A stretch of DNA of 64,000 bases from Wolfiporia cocos (taxonomy: Eukaryota > Basidiomycota > Agaricomycetes > Polyporales > Phaeolaceae). Shown here piece by piece: positions 1 to 10,182 of this stretch; within the stretch, counting starts at the first letter, position 1; each line of letters starts with the position of its first letter. The translations under genes were made by a program, and so were the position numbers. A model generated the notes under the pieces. That model worked only from the letters and a program-made list of their open reading frames with translations. It had not been told where the DNA came from and did no database searches. The stretch lies in contig JACCLO010000001.1 of assembly GCA_029448655.1 (NCBI GenBank), forward strand, positions 1,426,001 to 1,490,000. Direction: 5' to 3'.

Positions 1-1965
1 TTCTGCACGTAGACCTGTAGTGCATGAGCCCGCCTTGGTCAGTTTGGAGAATGAGTAGGGAAATCAATACGCACTGTCTTGTCGGTCACCTTCTGGCGGA
101 GAGTCTTGATGACCTCAGGGTCAAAGGGCGACTCAATCAGCTCAGATAGATCCTCAACCGCACGCTCCAGATCGCTGTAAAACCGAGAATGAGCATGGTG
201 ACGCTAATGGGTCCTCAACGGACATACCGTTGGTTGTCCTCGAACAGCTCCTTCTCGTTGCCCCTCTCCAAGTAGTATGCCATGCCGTACGTCCACATTA
301 GCGTAGTCCGACATTTGATAACCTCATCGACCGCCTTCTTCATGAACTGAACTTCAATCCACGATAGCTCGGACGTGACCTGCATTTCCTCCATCTTCTT
401 TTCCGTCTTTGCGTACAGCTCGACGGACAGCTTCTTTGACTGCTCGTGGTTGGCCCAACGGTTGTAGTACTATGCGCAGGGAATATGTTTAGACTTGAAA
501 TATATTTGGATAGTGGCATACGTACATGAAGGTAGCGTTCTAGTGAAGCACGACTCTTCGACTGTGCATCTCGGGCATCCACGCTAGCCTTTTCGTCGTA
601 CCGGTTGCAATTGTACCACGACGTGCCGTGTTCCGACCAAGGACCTGGACATGGGTCAGCGACGTCGCAGAGGATGATAAGAGGCGGTGACAAACCCATG
701 CACACCCAGCAAAATTCATACTTGCACTTCTTGCACGTCATATGGCTTGTGCAGGTCAGTACAACACAAGCACACACGTGAGTGCAGAAGGCTCACTTGC
801 AACCACCGTTCTTCTCGATCGTACTCTGGCATTTGCTGCACTCCTTCGTGTTACTCTTGATCCAGTTCGCCGTCTCGCTATCGTCGCGGCATTTCTGCAG
901 CCACATCTTCGCAACCGCGCAGATCACTGGCCGATGATCGCTGTCCACGTTGCAACCGAAACAGAACGAATGAGTCGTCGAAGCACCACAGTTGACAATA
1001 GGCACCGTCGTCGCCAGAGACGACTTTGTAGCAGACGGACAGGACACTGTGTGCGTGCACGACGGGTACGGGCAGTACTTGAGATTGGGCATCTCCGATA
1101 CGAAGTGTCTGACGAGCAGCTCCTGGAAGCGTTCCCAAGTCTCGCTATCCTCCAGCGCGGAACGGACAAACTGATCCGGAGCGATGAGCGAGCAGCCCTC
1201 CCCCATGCACGCTATGCGACTCTCCGCCTCCGTTCGGACCTTGCTCGTAATGTACGCGTCCCAGCACGATCTGCAGAACTTGTGCTCGCACGGGAGAGCC
1301 AGCGTTTCTGTCTGGGTGTCGTCAAAGCAGATGGGACACACGAACTTGGCGTCCTCGATGGGCGGGGAAATACGCTCCATAAGCTTGGTCTTGCCGGACT
1401 TGACCGAATCCTGAGCACCGCGCCGGGCGCTGGAACGGCGCGGGCCCAGCGCATTCTGGCGAGACGAGGACGATTGCGAGCGCCCTTCGGGCGCCTTCTC
1501 GGGCGGCGAGATACCAGCGGCAACTGACACTGCGTTCGCGTTGTCCATGTACTTCTCGATGAGCTTCTCCTTGTTCCAGTCGGCCCAGCGAAGCATTAGT
1601 GAAGCGATATCTGGCTAATCAGGAGACCGGGCCATGAGACGGATCCATGCGCATGTACGGACAGTACTCACATCGACGCCAAATATGCCGCTGATATTCT
1701 CAACATCGGCAATCATAAGCCTCCCGACGTCCTCCTGGGTAAGTGTGTCATAGTCAACCTCATAAAGCTTGCGGGATGCTCTGCTTGGATCGTAGTCGGC
1801 CGTCCCGTCGAGCTCCATCTCAGAGGCAGAACCTGTGGCATGAATCAGCAATCTAGGTGTCCGGGGCGTGCGGCGATCGTCCCCACCGTCGTCTTCCATG
1901 TCGTAGACATCCTCGTCCTCTTCATCGTAGTACTCGTTGTCGGAATACTCGTCGTTGGAAGACAT
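1..1965 (-). CDS. Ariadne-type RBR E3 ubiquitin ligase (3' end cut by window)
   Basis: RING-between-RING E3 of the Ariadne/HHARI class, which takes ubiquitin from an E2 onto a RING2 cysteine before passing it to substrate. Seven exons fit with consistent phases: 1965-1672, 1614-797, 745-696, 644-526, 469-228, 174-75 and 14-1. The protein opens with an acidic Asp/Glu/Tyr-rich tail (start [13 protein letters not shown]), then RING1 (CPICFDD...[10 protein letters not shown]), the IBR, and RING2 (CSKCQ...NGGCNHMTCKKC) with the catalytic Cys in NGGC. The Ariadne domain follows ([13 protein letters not shown], then [18 protein letters not shown]). About 545 residues are visible; family members run to roughly 550, so only a few residues should be missing past the left edge. 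The start is the ATG before the acidic tail; a longer in-frame ATG at 2022 would reach into the shared promoter. It is divergent from the LysRS gene. Confidence 0.93.
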
Positions 1966-2197
1966 GGCAGCGGGCAGAGTTCGTCGCGTGTAAGTATCGA
2001 GGTCGGGGTCGGTCAAGATCAAGGACGGTCAAGCGCCGTAGCGTAACAGGAAGCTGAGCGCGCGATATTTGAACTCCGCTAAATCGCTGAGGGCGGTGTT
2101 GTGACTTCCTGTGACTCAGTTTCGGCTATTGGATTATGTAAATGCTTACCCAACTCGGACGGTTGACTCGAAGTTAACAGTGTACCAAAAAAGTTGC
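1966..2197. promoter_or_regulatory. Shared divergent promoter of the RBR ligase and LysRS genes
   Basis: Only about 230 bp separate the RBR ligase start (minus) from the first LysRS ATG (plus), so both promoters must lie here or overlap the leaders. I see no convincing TATA box. Function is inferred from the divergent arrangement alone. Confidence 0.5.
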
Positions 2198-4508
2198 ATG
2201 CAAAGACTGATCTTCTCTAGATCAGTTGTGCGACCACTCCTGCTGCATAGAAAAATCTCTGTATCACCTAGACTGTTGAGAGCAATGGCGACGGAGAGCA
2301 CAGGCAACCACAAGGACCCGGTGACGGGGGAGATGATTTCCAAGCAGTGCGCCCGACCTCCCTGCCTCATCGGTAATACCTGACTCGACTCGGCAGGGAG
2401 CTCAAGCGTCGCGAAAAGCAGCGCGCAAAGGAGGCTAAGCAGGCCGAGAAGGCTGCGGCGGCTCCCAAGCCCGCAGCGAAGGAAAAGGCAACAAACGAGG
2501 AGGAACTCAGCCCGAACGTGAGTCCATGATCGTGCGCCACCGCGAACTCAGCCATATGCGTTCCCGAGGTAGCAATATTTCGAGCTTCGCTCCCGTCATA
2601 TCCTCAAGCTGCGTGAGACACAGTCTCCGAACCCGTACCCCCATAAGTTCCATGTGTCGATCGGCATCCCGAATTACATCGAAAAGTATGGCACCGAAGG
2701 AGAGATCGAGCCGGGAGGGAAGCTGGAAGGCGTTGAAGAGTACCTTGCAGGTCGCATTCACAATGTCCGTGCATCCGGACAGGCATTGCGCTTCTATGAC
2801 CTTCATGGCGAGGGCATGAAGGTCCAGATCATGGCAAACAAGCAGTACGTGCTGTCGCCGATATTTTTCTCGATCGACTCCAACCGAGTCACAGAGATGC
2901 AGAAGACCCAGAGGCTTTCGCGTCCATTCACGATAACTTCCGCCGCGGTGACATTGTCGGTGTAGTTGGCACGCCAACTCGCACGAAGAAGGGTGAACTC
3001 TCGATCGCCCCGAAGAGGATGATCCTGCTCGCGCCCAACCTCCACCAACTTCCCTCTGAGCACTTTGGTCTGAAGGATCAAGAGACTCGGTACCGCAAGC
3101 GTTACCTGGATTTGATCCTCTCGCAAGACACCCGCCGTATCTTCATCACTCGTAGTCGCATTATCAACTACATTCGTCGGTTTCTCGACAATCTCGGTTT
3201 CCTCGAGGTCGAGACGCCAATGACGAGCATGATTGCTGGTGGCGCCACGGCGAAGCCGTTCATCACCCACCACAACGACCTTGACCTCGACTTGTACCTC
3301 CGTATCGCACCGGAACTATACCTTAAGCAGCTCGTCGTCGGTGGACTTGATCGTGTCTACGAAATTGGGCGCGTGTTCCGTAACGAAGGCATCGACCTCA
3401 CGCACAATCCCGAGTTCACGATCTGCGAGTTCTATATGGCGTATGCGGACATGTACGATCTCATGGATCTGACCGAGAGCTTGGTTGAGGGTATTGTCAA
3501 GTACCTGACGGGCGGCAAGACGACGCTCCAGTACCACCCTGAGGGCAAGGACAGCGACAAGGTCTATGAACTCGAGTTCAAGCGGCCTTGGAAGCGATAT
3601 GACATGATCGAGACCTTGGAGGAGAAGCTACAAGTCAAGTTCCCGCCTGGTGAGACACTTCACACCGAGGAAGCCAACACGTTCTTGCGCGACTTATGCA
3701 AGAAGGTCGAGTGAACTGCTAGAGACTGTCGGACACCGTACTGATAGGCCTCGTAGCATAACGTTGACTGCAGCGAACCTCGCACCAACGCCCGTTTGCT
3801 GGACAAGGTCAGTTATCCGGATTGCGAACTGACATGGCGAACTCATGATCATCCAGCTCGTCGGCGAATTCATTGAGCCTCTCTGCATTTCCCCGGCTTT
3901 CATTGGTATGTGCCTGCAACAGTGAGAATGTCTATGTTGTTTCCTCACAGGCGTTCTTCAGTCGGCCACCCGCAAGTCATGTCTCCACTTGCCAAGTGGC
4001 ATCGATCACGACCAGGCTTGTGCGAGCGCTTCGAGGGCTTCATGTGCGGCAAGGAGTTCTGCAACGCCTACACGGAGCTCAACGATCCGTTCGAGCAACG
4101 ACTACGCTTCGAGGAGCAGGCGAGTCACCCGATAGTTACGTGCCCAACGAGGATGCTGACGATCGCACAGGTAAGGCAGAAGGAGCAGGGTGATGATGAG
4201 GCGCAGGGTATCGATGAGACCTTCGTTAACGCGTATGTCCTTGTGCCTCATTGCACGGTTCGTGCTGACGATCTGCCGCAGGCTCGAGCACGGTCTCCCC
4301 CCGACTGGCGGGTGGGGCATTGGCATCGACCGTCTCGTTATGTTCCTGACAGACTCACAAAGTATGTGGCGTGTTCCACAGCCGCACACGCTGGTGCTGA
4401 CCACGTTGCTCAGACATCAAGGAGGTGCTGCTATTCCCAGCGATGAAGCCAATAGAGACGCCTGCGAACGTGTCGGGCGCTGCACCCGGACCCAGTGGCC
4501 AGATCTAG
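2198..4508 (+). CDS. Lysyl-tRNA synthetase, class II, probably dual cytosolic/mitochondrial
   Basis: Charges tRNA-Lys with lysine. Ten exons fit: first exon to 2346, then 2397-2517, 2573-2844, 2895-3705, 3757-3807, 3857-3905, 3962-4119, 4171-4232, 4282-4361 and 4414-4508. From the ATG at 2285 ([10 protein letters not shown]) the product is 586 aa, the usual eukaryotic cytosolic length: basic N-terminal extension ([16 protein letters not shown]), OB-fold anticodon domain ([27 protein letters not shown]) and class II core with motif 2 ([19 protein letters not shown]) and motif 3 ([16 protein letters not shown]). An in-frame ATG at 2198 adds 29 residues rich in Arg, Ser and Leu with no acidic residue, a good mitochondrial presequence. 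The context is weak at 2198 (T at -3) and strong at 2285 (G at -3, G at +4), which would suit leaky scanning. Intron 7 (4120-4170) is GC-AG. The family call is certain; dual targeting is inferred. Confidence 0.95.
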
Positions 4509-4662
4509 AGCCTGTTGACAATGTAAAAGGAATGCGCGTGAGCAGTAGCGATAGAATTTGGCTCGCCGTTGAGCTTGGTCTGCGTGTTGCTGCCTGCCCG
4601 CCTGCAGCCACTCGATCCGCGCGCACATATATATTTGATGTGGATTACACACGCGTATGCTG

Positions 4663-4695
4663 GAAGGCCCGAGAAGATCGTAGAAATTTGTAGAA
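4663..4695 (+). promoter_or_regulatory. Heat-shock-element-like GAA array upstream of the Hsp110 gene
   Basis: GAA triplets sit at 4663, 4673, 4683 and 4693, exactly 10 bp apart. Between the last two lies TTG at 4688-4690, giving GAAnnTTGnnGAA, one base from the canonical three-unit Hsf1 site GAAnnTTCnnGAA. The array ends about 110 bp before the Hsp110 start. Hsp110/SSE genes are classic Hsf1 targets, so the placement makes sense. An ATATATATTT stretch lies just upstream at about 4626. Binding is inferred. Confidence 0.6.
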
Positions 4696-4803
4696 AGCGC
4701 GAGAGACGCGGTGGCGCCTACTCAAAATTTGGACGCGTAAAAAGCACGCTGCTCCACCACTCTTCAGACCTGTTACGACCTTCACGAAGCTCTCTCACTC
4801 ACC

Positions 4804-7357
4804 ATGGCCGTCGTCGGCATTGATCTCGGTGCCCTCCACAGCAAGGTGTGTAGCGCGGAACGCGACTCTGAGAACGCACGCTGAATCTCGCTTAGATCGG
4901 TGTCGCCAGACATCGAGGTATCGATATTATCGTGAATGAAGTTTCCAATCGCGCAACCCCGTATGTTTCGCGCTCTCGGATACACGACATGTCGCTGAAC
5001 GAGCTTGCAGATCACTCGTCTCTTTTGGCGTCAAGCAGCGCGCCATCGGAGAGGCTGCTAAAACGCTAGAGACCTCCAACTTCCGCAACACGATCGGTGG
5101 CCTCAAGCGGCTCATCGGACGGACGTTCCAGGACCCGGAGATCCAGGAGGTCGAAAAGAAGTTCATCAATGCTACGCTGATAGATGTTGGCGGAACCGTC
5201 GGTGTCCAGGTGCGTGCGCTCTGCGGTCGGCGCCTCCGCGGGAGAGCTTACGACGGCGGTGCAGGTGCAATACCTCGGCGAGCAGCGGCAGTTCTCGATA
5301 ACCCAAGTGCTGGCGATGTACCTGGGCAAGCTCCGCGACACCGCCGCGAACGAGCTCAAATCGGGCGTGACGGACATCGTGATCACCGTGCCGGGATGGT
5401 ACACCGACGTCCAGCGACGGGCGGTGCTGGACGCGGCGCAGATCGCGGGCCTGAACGTGCTCCGGCTGATCAACGACACGACCGCGATCGCGCTCGGATA
5501 CGGCATCACCAAGTCTGACCTGCCCGAGGCGGAGAACCCGCGCCACGTCGTGTTCGTCGACGTCGGCCACTCGAGCACGTCGTGCGCGGTCGTCGCCTTC
5601 TCCAAGGGCCAGCTGACGGTCAAGAGCACGGCGTACGACCGGCACGCGGGCGGGCGGGACATCGACTACGCGCTCGTGCGGCACTTCGCGTCAGAGTTCA
5701 CGGACAAGTACAAGATCGACGTGCTCTCGAGCCCCAAGGCGACCTTCCGGCTCGCCGCGGGCTGCGACCGGGTGAAGAAGGTGCTCTCCGCGAACGCCGA
5801 GGCGCCGCTGAACGTCGAGTCGATCATGAACGACGTCGACGCGACGAGCCGGCTCTCGCGCGAGGAGTACGAGAGGCTGATCGCGGGCGTGCTCGACCGC
5901 ATCCCGGGGCCGCTGCAGCAGGCGCTCGCGGACTCGGGCCTGACGATCGACCAGATTGACGCGGTCGAGCTCGTCGGCGGGTGCACGCGCATTCCGGCGG
6001 TGCGGGCGAAGATCCAGAGCGTGTTCGAGGGCAAGGTTCTCTCGACGACGCTCAACCAGGACGAGGCCGCGGCGCGCGGCGCGACGTTCGCGTGCGCGAT
6101 GCTCTCGCCTGTGTTCCGGGTGCGGGACTTCAGCATGCACGACATCACGCCGTACTCGATCAAGGTGCAGTGGGAGCGCCAGCCGGACGACACGGACGAC
6201 GACACGGAGCTGGTCGTGTTCCCGAAGGGCAACTCGATCCCGTCGACCAAGGTGCTCACCTTCTACCGCAAGCAGGCGTTCGACATCCAGGCGCAGTACG
6301 CGGACCCGGCGGCGCTCCCTGGCGGGATCAACCCCTGGATCGCGCGCTTCACGGCGAAGAGCGTGGGCCCCGACGAGAACGGCGACTTTGCGTGCGTCAA
6401 GCTCAAGACGCGCCTCAACCTGCACGGCGTCATGTCCTTCGAGGCCGCGTACGTCGAGGAGATCGAGGAGAAGGAGGAGACGATGCAGGTGGACGGCGAG
6501 GAAGCGCCGAAGAAGAAGAAGATCGTCCGCAAGAAGGACGTTCCCTTCGTCTGGGCGGGCACCTCGCTGGACGTGTCTGTGCTCGACAAGTTCAAGGAGC
6601 AGGAGGCGCAGATGCACGCGGCCGACAAGCTCGTCAAGGACACTGAGGTGTGTTACCCCGTGCGCTTGGTGTGATGACCTGAAATGCTCACGATCCTCTG
6701 CAGGACCGCAAAAACGCTCTCGAGGAGTACGTCTACGACACGCGTGGCCGCCTGGACGAGCGCTACGCGTCGTACGTCAAGGCGGACGAGAAGGAGCGCC
6801 TGCTCGCGGCGCTGCAGGACGCCGAGGACTGGCTGTACACCGAGGAGGGCGAGGACGCGACCAAGTCGGCGTACGTCGAGCGGCTCGACGCGCTGAAGAA
6901 GCTCGGGGACCCGATCACGTTCCGGTACCGCGAGGCGGAGGAGCGCTCCCGGGTCGTCGCGCAGCTCCGGGAGACGATCAACAGCTACATGGGGCAGGCG
7001 ACGTCGGGCGAGGAGCGCTTCGCGCACATCGACGCCGCGGACCTGCAGGCCGTCGTCGAGAAGTGCGCGACGGTGCAGAAGTGGCTCGAGGACCAGATCG
7101 CGCGGCAGGCGGAGCGGCCGAAGGACGTCGACCCGGTGCTCACGAGCGCGGACGTGATGAAGAAGCGCGACGAGATCATCTACTTCGCCACCCCGATCCT
7201 CACCAGGCCCAAGCCCAAGCCGCCAAAGGTCGAGCAGCCCGCGGGCACGGAGACGCCCAAGAGCGGCCAGGAGACGCCGAACCCGCCGCCGCAGGGAGAG
7301 GCGGCAAAGGAGGAGCCCGCGGCGGCGAACGAGCCCCCGGAGATGGATGTAGACTAG
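4804..7357 (+). CDS. SSE1: Hsp110/Sse1-type chaperone (Hsp70 nucleotide exchange factor)
   Basis: Cytosolic Hsp70-superfamily protein that releases ADP from Hsp70 and holds unfolded clients. Five exons fit with matching phases: 4804-4845, 4896-4960, 5011-5209, 5265-6647 and 6704-7357, giving 780 aa. The nucleotide-binding domain opens with VVGIDLGALHSKIGVARHRG and RATPSLVSFG, with ETSNFRNTIGGLKRLIGRTF and VGGCTRIPAVRAKIQ further on. The acidic/basic loop typical of Hsp110 (EEKEETMQVDG...PKKKKIVRKKD) and the extended helical C-terminal domain follow. The tail is Pro/Glu-rich and ends PEMDVD. It is longer than yeast Sse1 (about 690 aa) through the loop and tail. Exons 4 and 5 are very GC-rich with strong codon bias, as expected for an abundant protein. 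An HSE-like array lies just upstream. Confidence 0.96.
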
Positions 7358-8464
7358 ATGCCCTGTTCGTCGGGCTCGGGCTGTGGTTTGCAGTTCACCG
7401 CCGTTCGTGTTGGGGACGCAGCAGTACTATAGAAAACTATTGATGTAGATATACTACCGTACCTCGCAAGCACCATCAATTCATCACACCAGCATCGTTT
7501 TCTGAAGAACCTTCAGTGAGCCTCTGTAAATCGCAGTGGCGCGACTGTGTACCGTGGCCATCCTCGACTCCTTGAACAAGCTATAACTTGCTTGCGAATC
7601 TGGAAGATCGGCTATAGCCATGCCGGTCGCATTCGGATAGAAGCATAACTATATGTTGACTGCATCCAATCAGAATGATAGAAAGTGTACCGACGATGAG
7701 GACGCTGTCACAATCTGAAAGAAAACGGGTCTTCCTGTAGTGGCGTCAAAGACATGGTTCTTAATGCATCAGCTTCACCTACAGATCGCCAGAGCATGTC
7801 GCACACTTGTGAAACTCACCGTCAGTCATCGTAGTGCTGGGCATCTGTAGATGCACGGACTGCCTTCGTCTGATTAATGAAGATTGCAGTGATTGTCAGA
7901 TCCCCAACTTTGTTCCGTCTCCTCAGCATCAAACCGACTGAATGAGCTCCAGAGCACGAAAGGTCCTCTCGGAATCTGGGGTCAGCTTCTATTAGACCCT
8001 ATTAGACCGGGCTACCGGTAGAGAGTAGCAAGAATAATGTGTGAGCAGGCACGAGTACGCTACATAGCTTACATGTATAAAAAGCAAAACGACGTCCGTG
8101 AGTCGCCCAAAGGACATGCGCGAGCACAACAAACCGAATCCAGGAGAGCGCGACAGCTAATGTACACCCAATTGTCCTAATATCAATTGTCCAGTGGAAG
8201 ATCGCGTGCAGGCGGAAGACGTCAGTCTATCCGGCGAGCTGAGACTCGAGTGCGAGGCGATGGCGTTCGGATGGCGACACGAAACGCGTTCCGTCGCACC
8301 AAGAGGAACGCCGACACAAGGAAAACGCCCCTGGGCGTGAGCTGTCGTGTCCCCGAACGCCAGCCCGGACTTGTCCTCCAAGAGGAGTATCATCGGCAAA
8401 ACACTGTCCCCACGCCCAGGAGAAGCCTCTAGACACCCAAGCCAGGGGCCCAAGAGGTCGCGCG
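7358..8464. other. Intergenic, no gene seen
   Basis: About 1.1 kb between the Hsp110 stop and the 3' end of the minus-strand membrane-protein gene. It holds only short open frames without family motifs or credible splice patterns. It should contain both 3' UTRs, since the genes converge. Confidence 0.5.
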
Positions 8465-8579
8465 CTAGCGGCCGCGCACGGTGGGCGCGACAGACCCCGC
8501 GTCGTCCACCTCCGTCGCCGTCGAGGCGATGGTGAAGTCCACACCTGGCACGCGCGAGATGAGCAGCACGCTGTGCTCG

Positions 8580-8612
<33 letters not shown>

Positions 8613-10182
8613 GCCTCCGCCTGTCCTGCCCCACCCAGTCCGCGGCTGCGCAACGCCTCCTCCCTTATGGGAGCAGGCGGGTCTCCCGCACCAGACAGAG
8701 GAGTGGGCGTTGGCGGCTCGCTCGCCCCCGCGTCGATGCGGAACCGCCCGTCGGGCACGTCGCCGCGAACCTTCCCGCGTCGGTATCCGGGCGCGCGCTG
8801 CACCGGGCCCGCGAGCATCCGCATCCACAGCCGTTCCAGCCACCCCGAAGACCGCCCCCCCTCTTCCTCTTCTCCACGCGAGTGCGCGCGCCCGGGCGCG
8901 CGGTTGGGCTGTAGCGGGAAGGAACACGCCGAGTCGTCGTCGCTGTCAGAGTCCGCGAACTGCGGGTTGAACGGGTGCTGGCTTGGGTGGTCGGTCTGTA
9001 TGGGGAGGAAGCGTCTCGAGCTGTTTGCGGTCCTTGTGTCGATGAGCGGCGCGCGCGAGGACGCCGAGCCGGACGAGGACGACGAGGGCTGCGTGCTGTG
9101 CGAAGGGGGGGGAGACGGCCCCGACGACCCCGACTGCGACCCGCTGGCCACGGGGACGGCAAATTCGCTGCTATCGGGATCGGCATCGATCGACCACGCG
9201 GGGTCTGCGTGCATGTCCCGGACGGACTGCGTGCCGGGGAGGAGGCCGAAGAGAAACTTGGGCGCGCCGAGGCGCGCACGGACGAGCGGGGTGTAGGGCT
9301 GTGGTACGGGTGTGGGTTTCCGCCGCTTCCGCTTCTGTTGTAGGCGTGGATGGCGATTTGGTTCGAGGGGCGGGAGGGGTGGCGCCGGCGGGGAGATAAG
9401 TGGCTGCGTGGGCGCCGGCGGGGACATATCTGCACAGACGAAGACGGTCCTGGGCGCGCGATAGTAGGACAGGCGGCGACGGCGGCGAAGGTACCACCAG
9501 AAGAGTGCGGCGGCTGCGGCCGCGACGCACGCTCCGACGATGATGGGTATGGCGATCTGGACTAGTGTCCAGCGCACCGGGGCGCGGTCTGCACGTGCGC
9601 GGAGTAAGTCAATTCAAACGTGCTAGCAGGTAGGAGAGGAGCACTTGCTTGCGGATCCCTGGAAGCTCGCGCGCGCGGGGTCTGTCGAGCCAGCTTTCGC
9701 TTCGTGGATAATCGCGTGGAGACGCATGCGGAGGCGGGCGAGGGACGGTACCACGAGCGAGAGCTGCCTGCGGGGCGCTTCCAGAGGAGGCAGTGGGAGC
9801 CACGGACTTTGCGGGGAAGATGCAGGTGAGGAGGGCACTGCGAGACCGGGAGTGAGTGCTGCGCGCACGCATATCGAGGTGAGATGGACGGACCTCGCAC
9901 GGAATCCTTCCAACGCCCAGGATCGCAACGGGTAACATCTCCCAATGCGTCCTGAGGCACATCGCCTGCCCTAATTATACATGTTGGATGCGAAACAAGC
10001 AGGGCACACACCGGTGCACGGGCCTGTCCGTGGATCTCTGGGTATGCGTGACAAGGGGCCGGGAGGCGATCAGATGGTCCGCGCTTGCTCGATGCGGAAT
10101 CGCTGCCGCGCCAGGGGCCGAGCGGAGCGCTGCTGGCGGCAGCGACGAGCAGAAGCAGGGCGGCGAGCCTCGCATGGCGCAT
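8465..10182 (-). CDS. Putative secretory-pathway single-pass membrane protein, disordered tail
   Basis: Family not recognised. The last exon is clear: from an acceptor at 9589-9588 it encodes RAPVRWTLVQ, one transmembrane helix (IAIPIIVGACVAAAAAALFW), a basic stop-transfer (RRRRR), and a long Pro/Ser-rich, presumably cytosolic tail ending in an (EQ)n run and a stop at 8465. Upstream in the same direction the ATG at 10182 opens a good signal peptide (MRHARLAALLLLVAAASSAP). The layout signal, short ectodomain, one helix, disordered tail is common among Agaricomycete hypothetical membrane proteins. I could not settle the introns between about 10090 and 9590, because several donor/acceptor pairs keep different frames open there. 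Start and ectodomain are therefore provisional; the transmembrane exon is much firmer. Confidence 0.55.
8581..8612. repeat. CTCCTG hexanucleotide microsatellite inside a coding exon
   Basis: About five copies of CTCCTG on the plus strand. On the coding (minus) strand this is CAGGAG, giving an alternating Gln-Glu run near the C terminus of the membrane protein. Unit length is a multiple of three, so copy-number change keeps the frame. Confidence 0.8.

Noticed and set aside
5691..7443. Long open frames antisense to and overlapping the Hsp110 gene (308 codons on minus, 495 codons in another plus frame)
   Set aside because: They mirror the GC-rich, codon-biased Hsp110 exons and translate to Arg- or Val/Leu-biased sequence without motifs.
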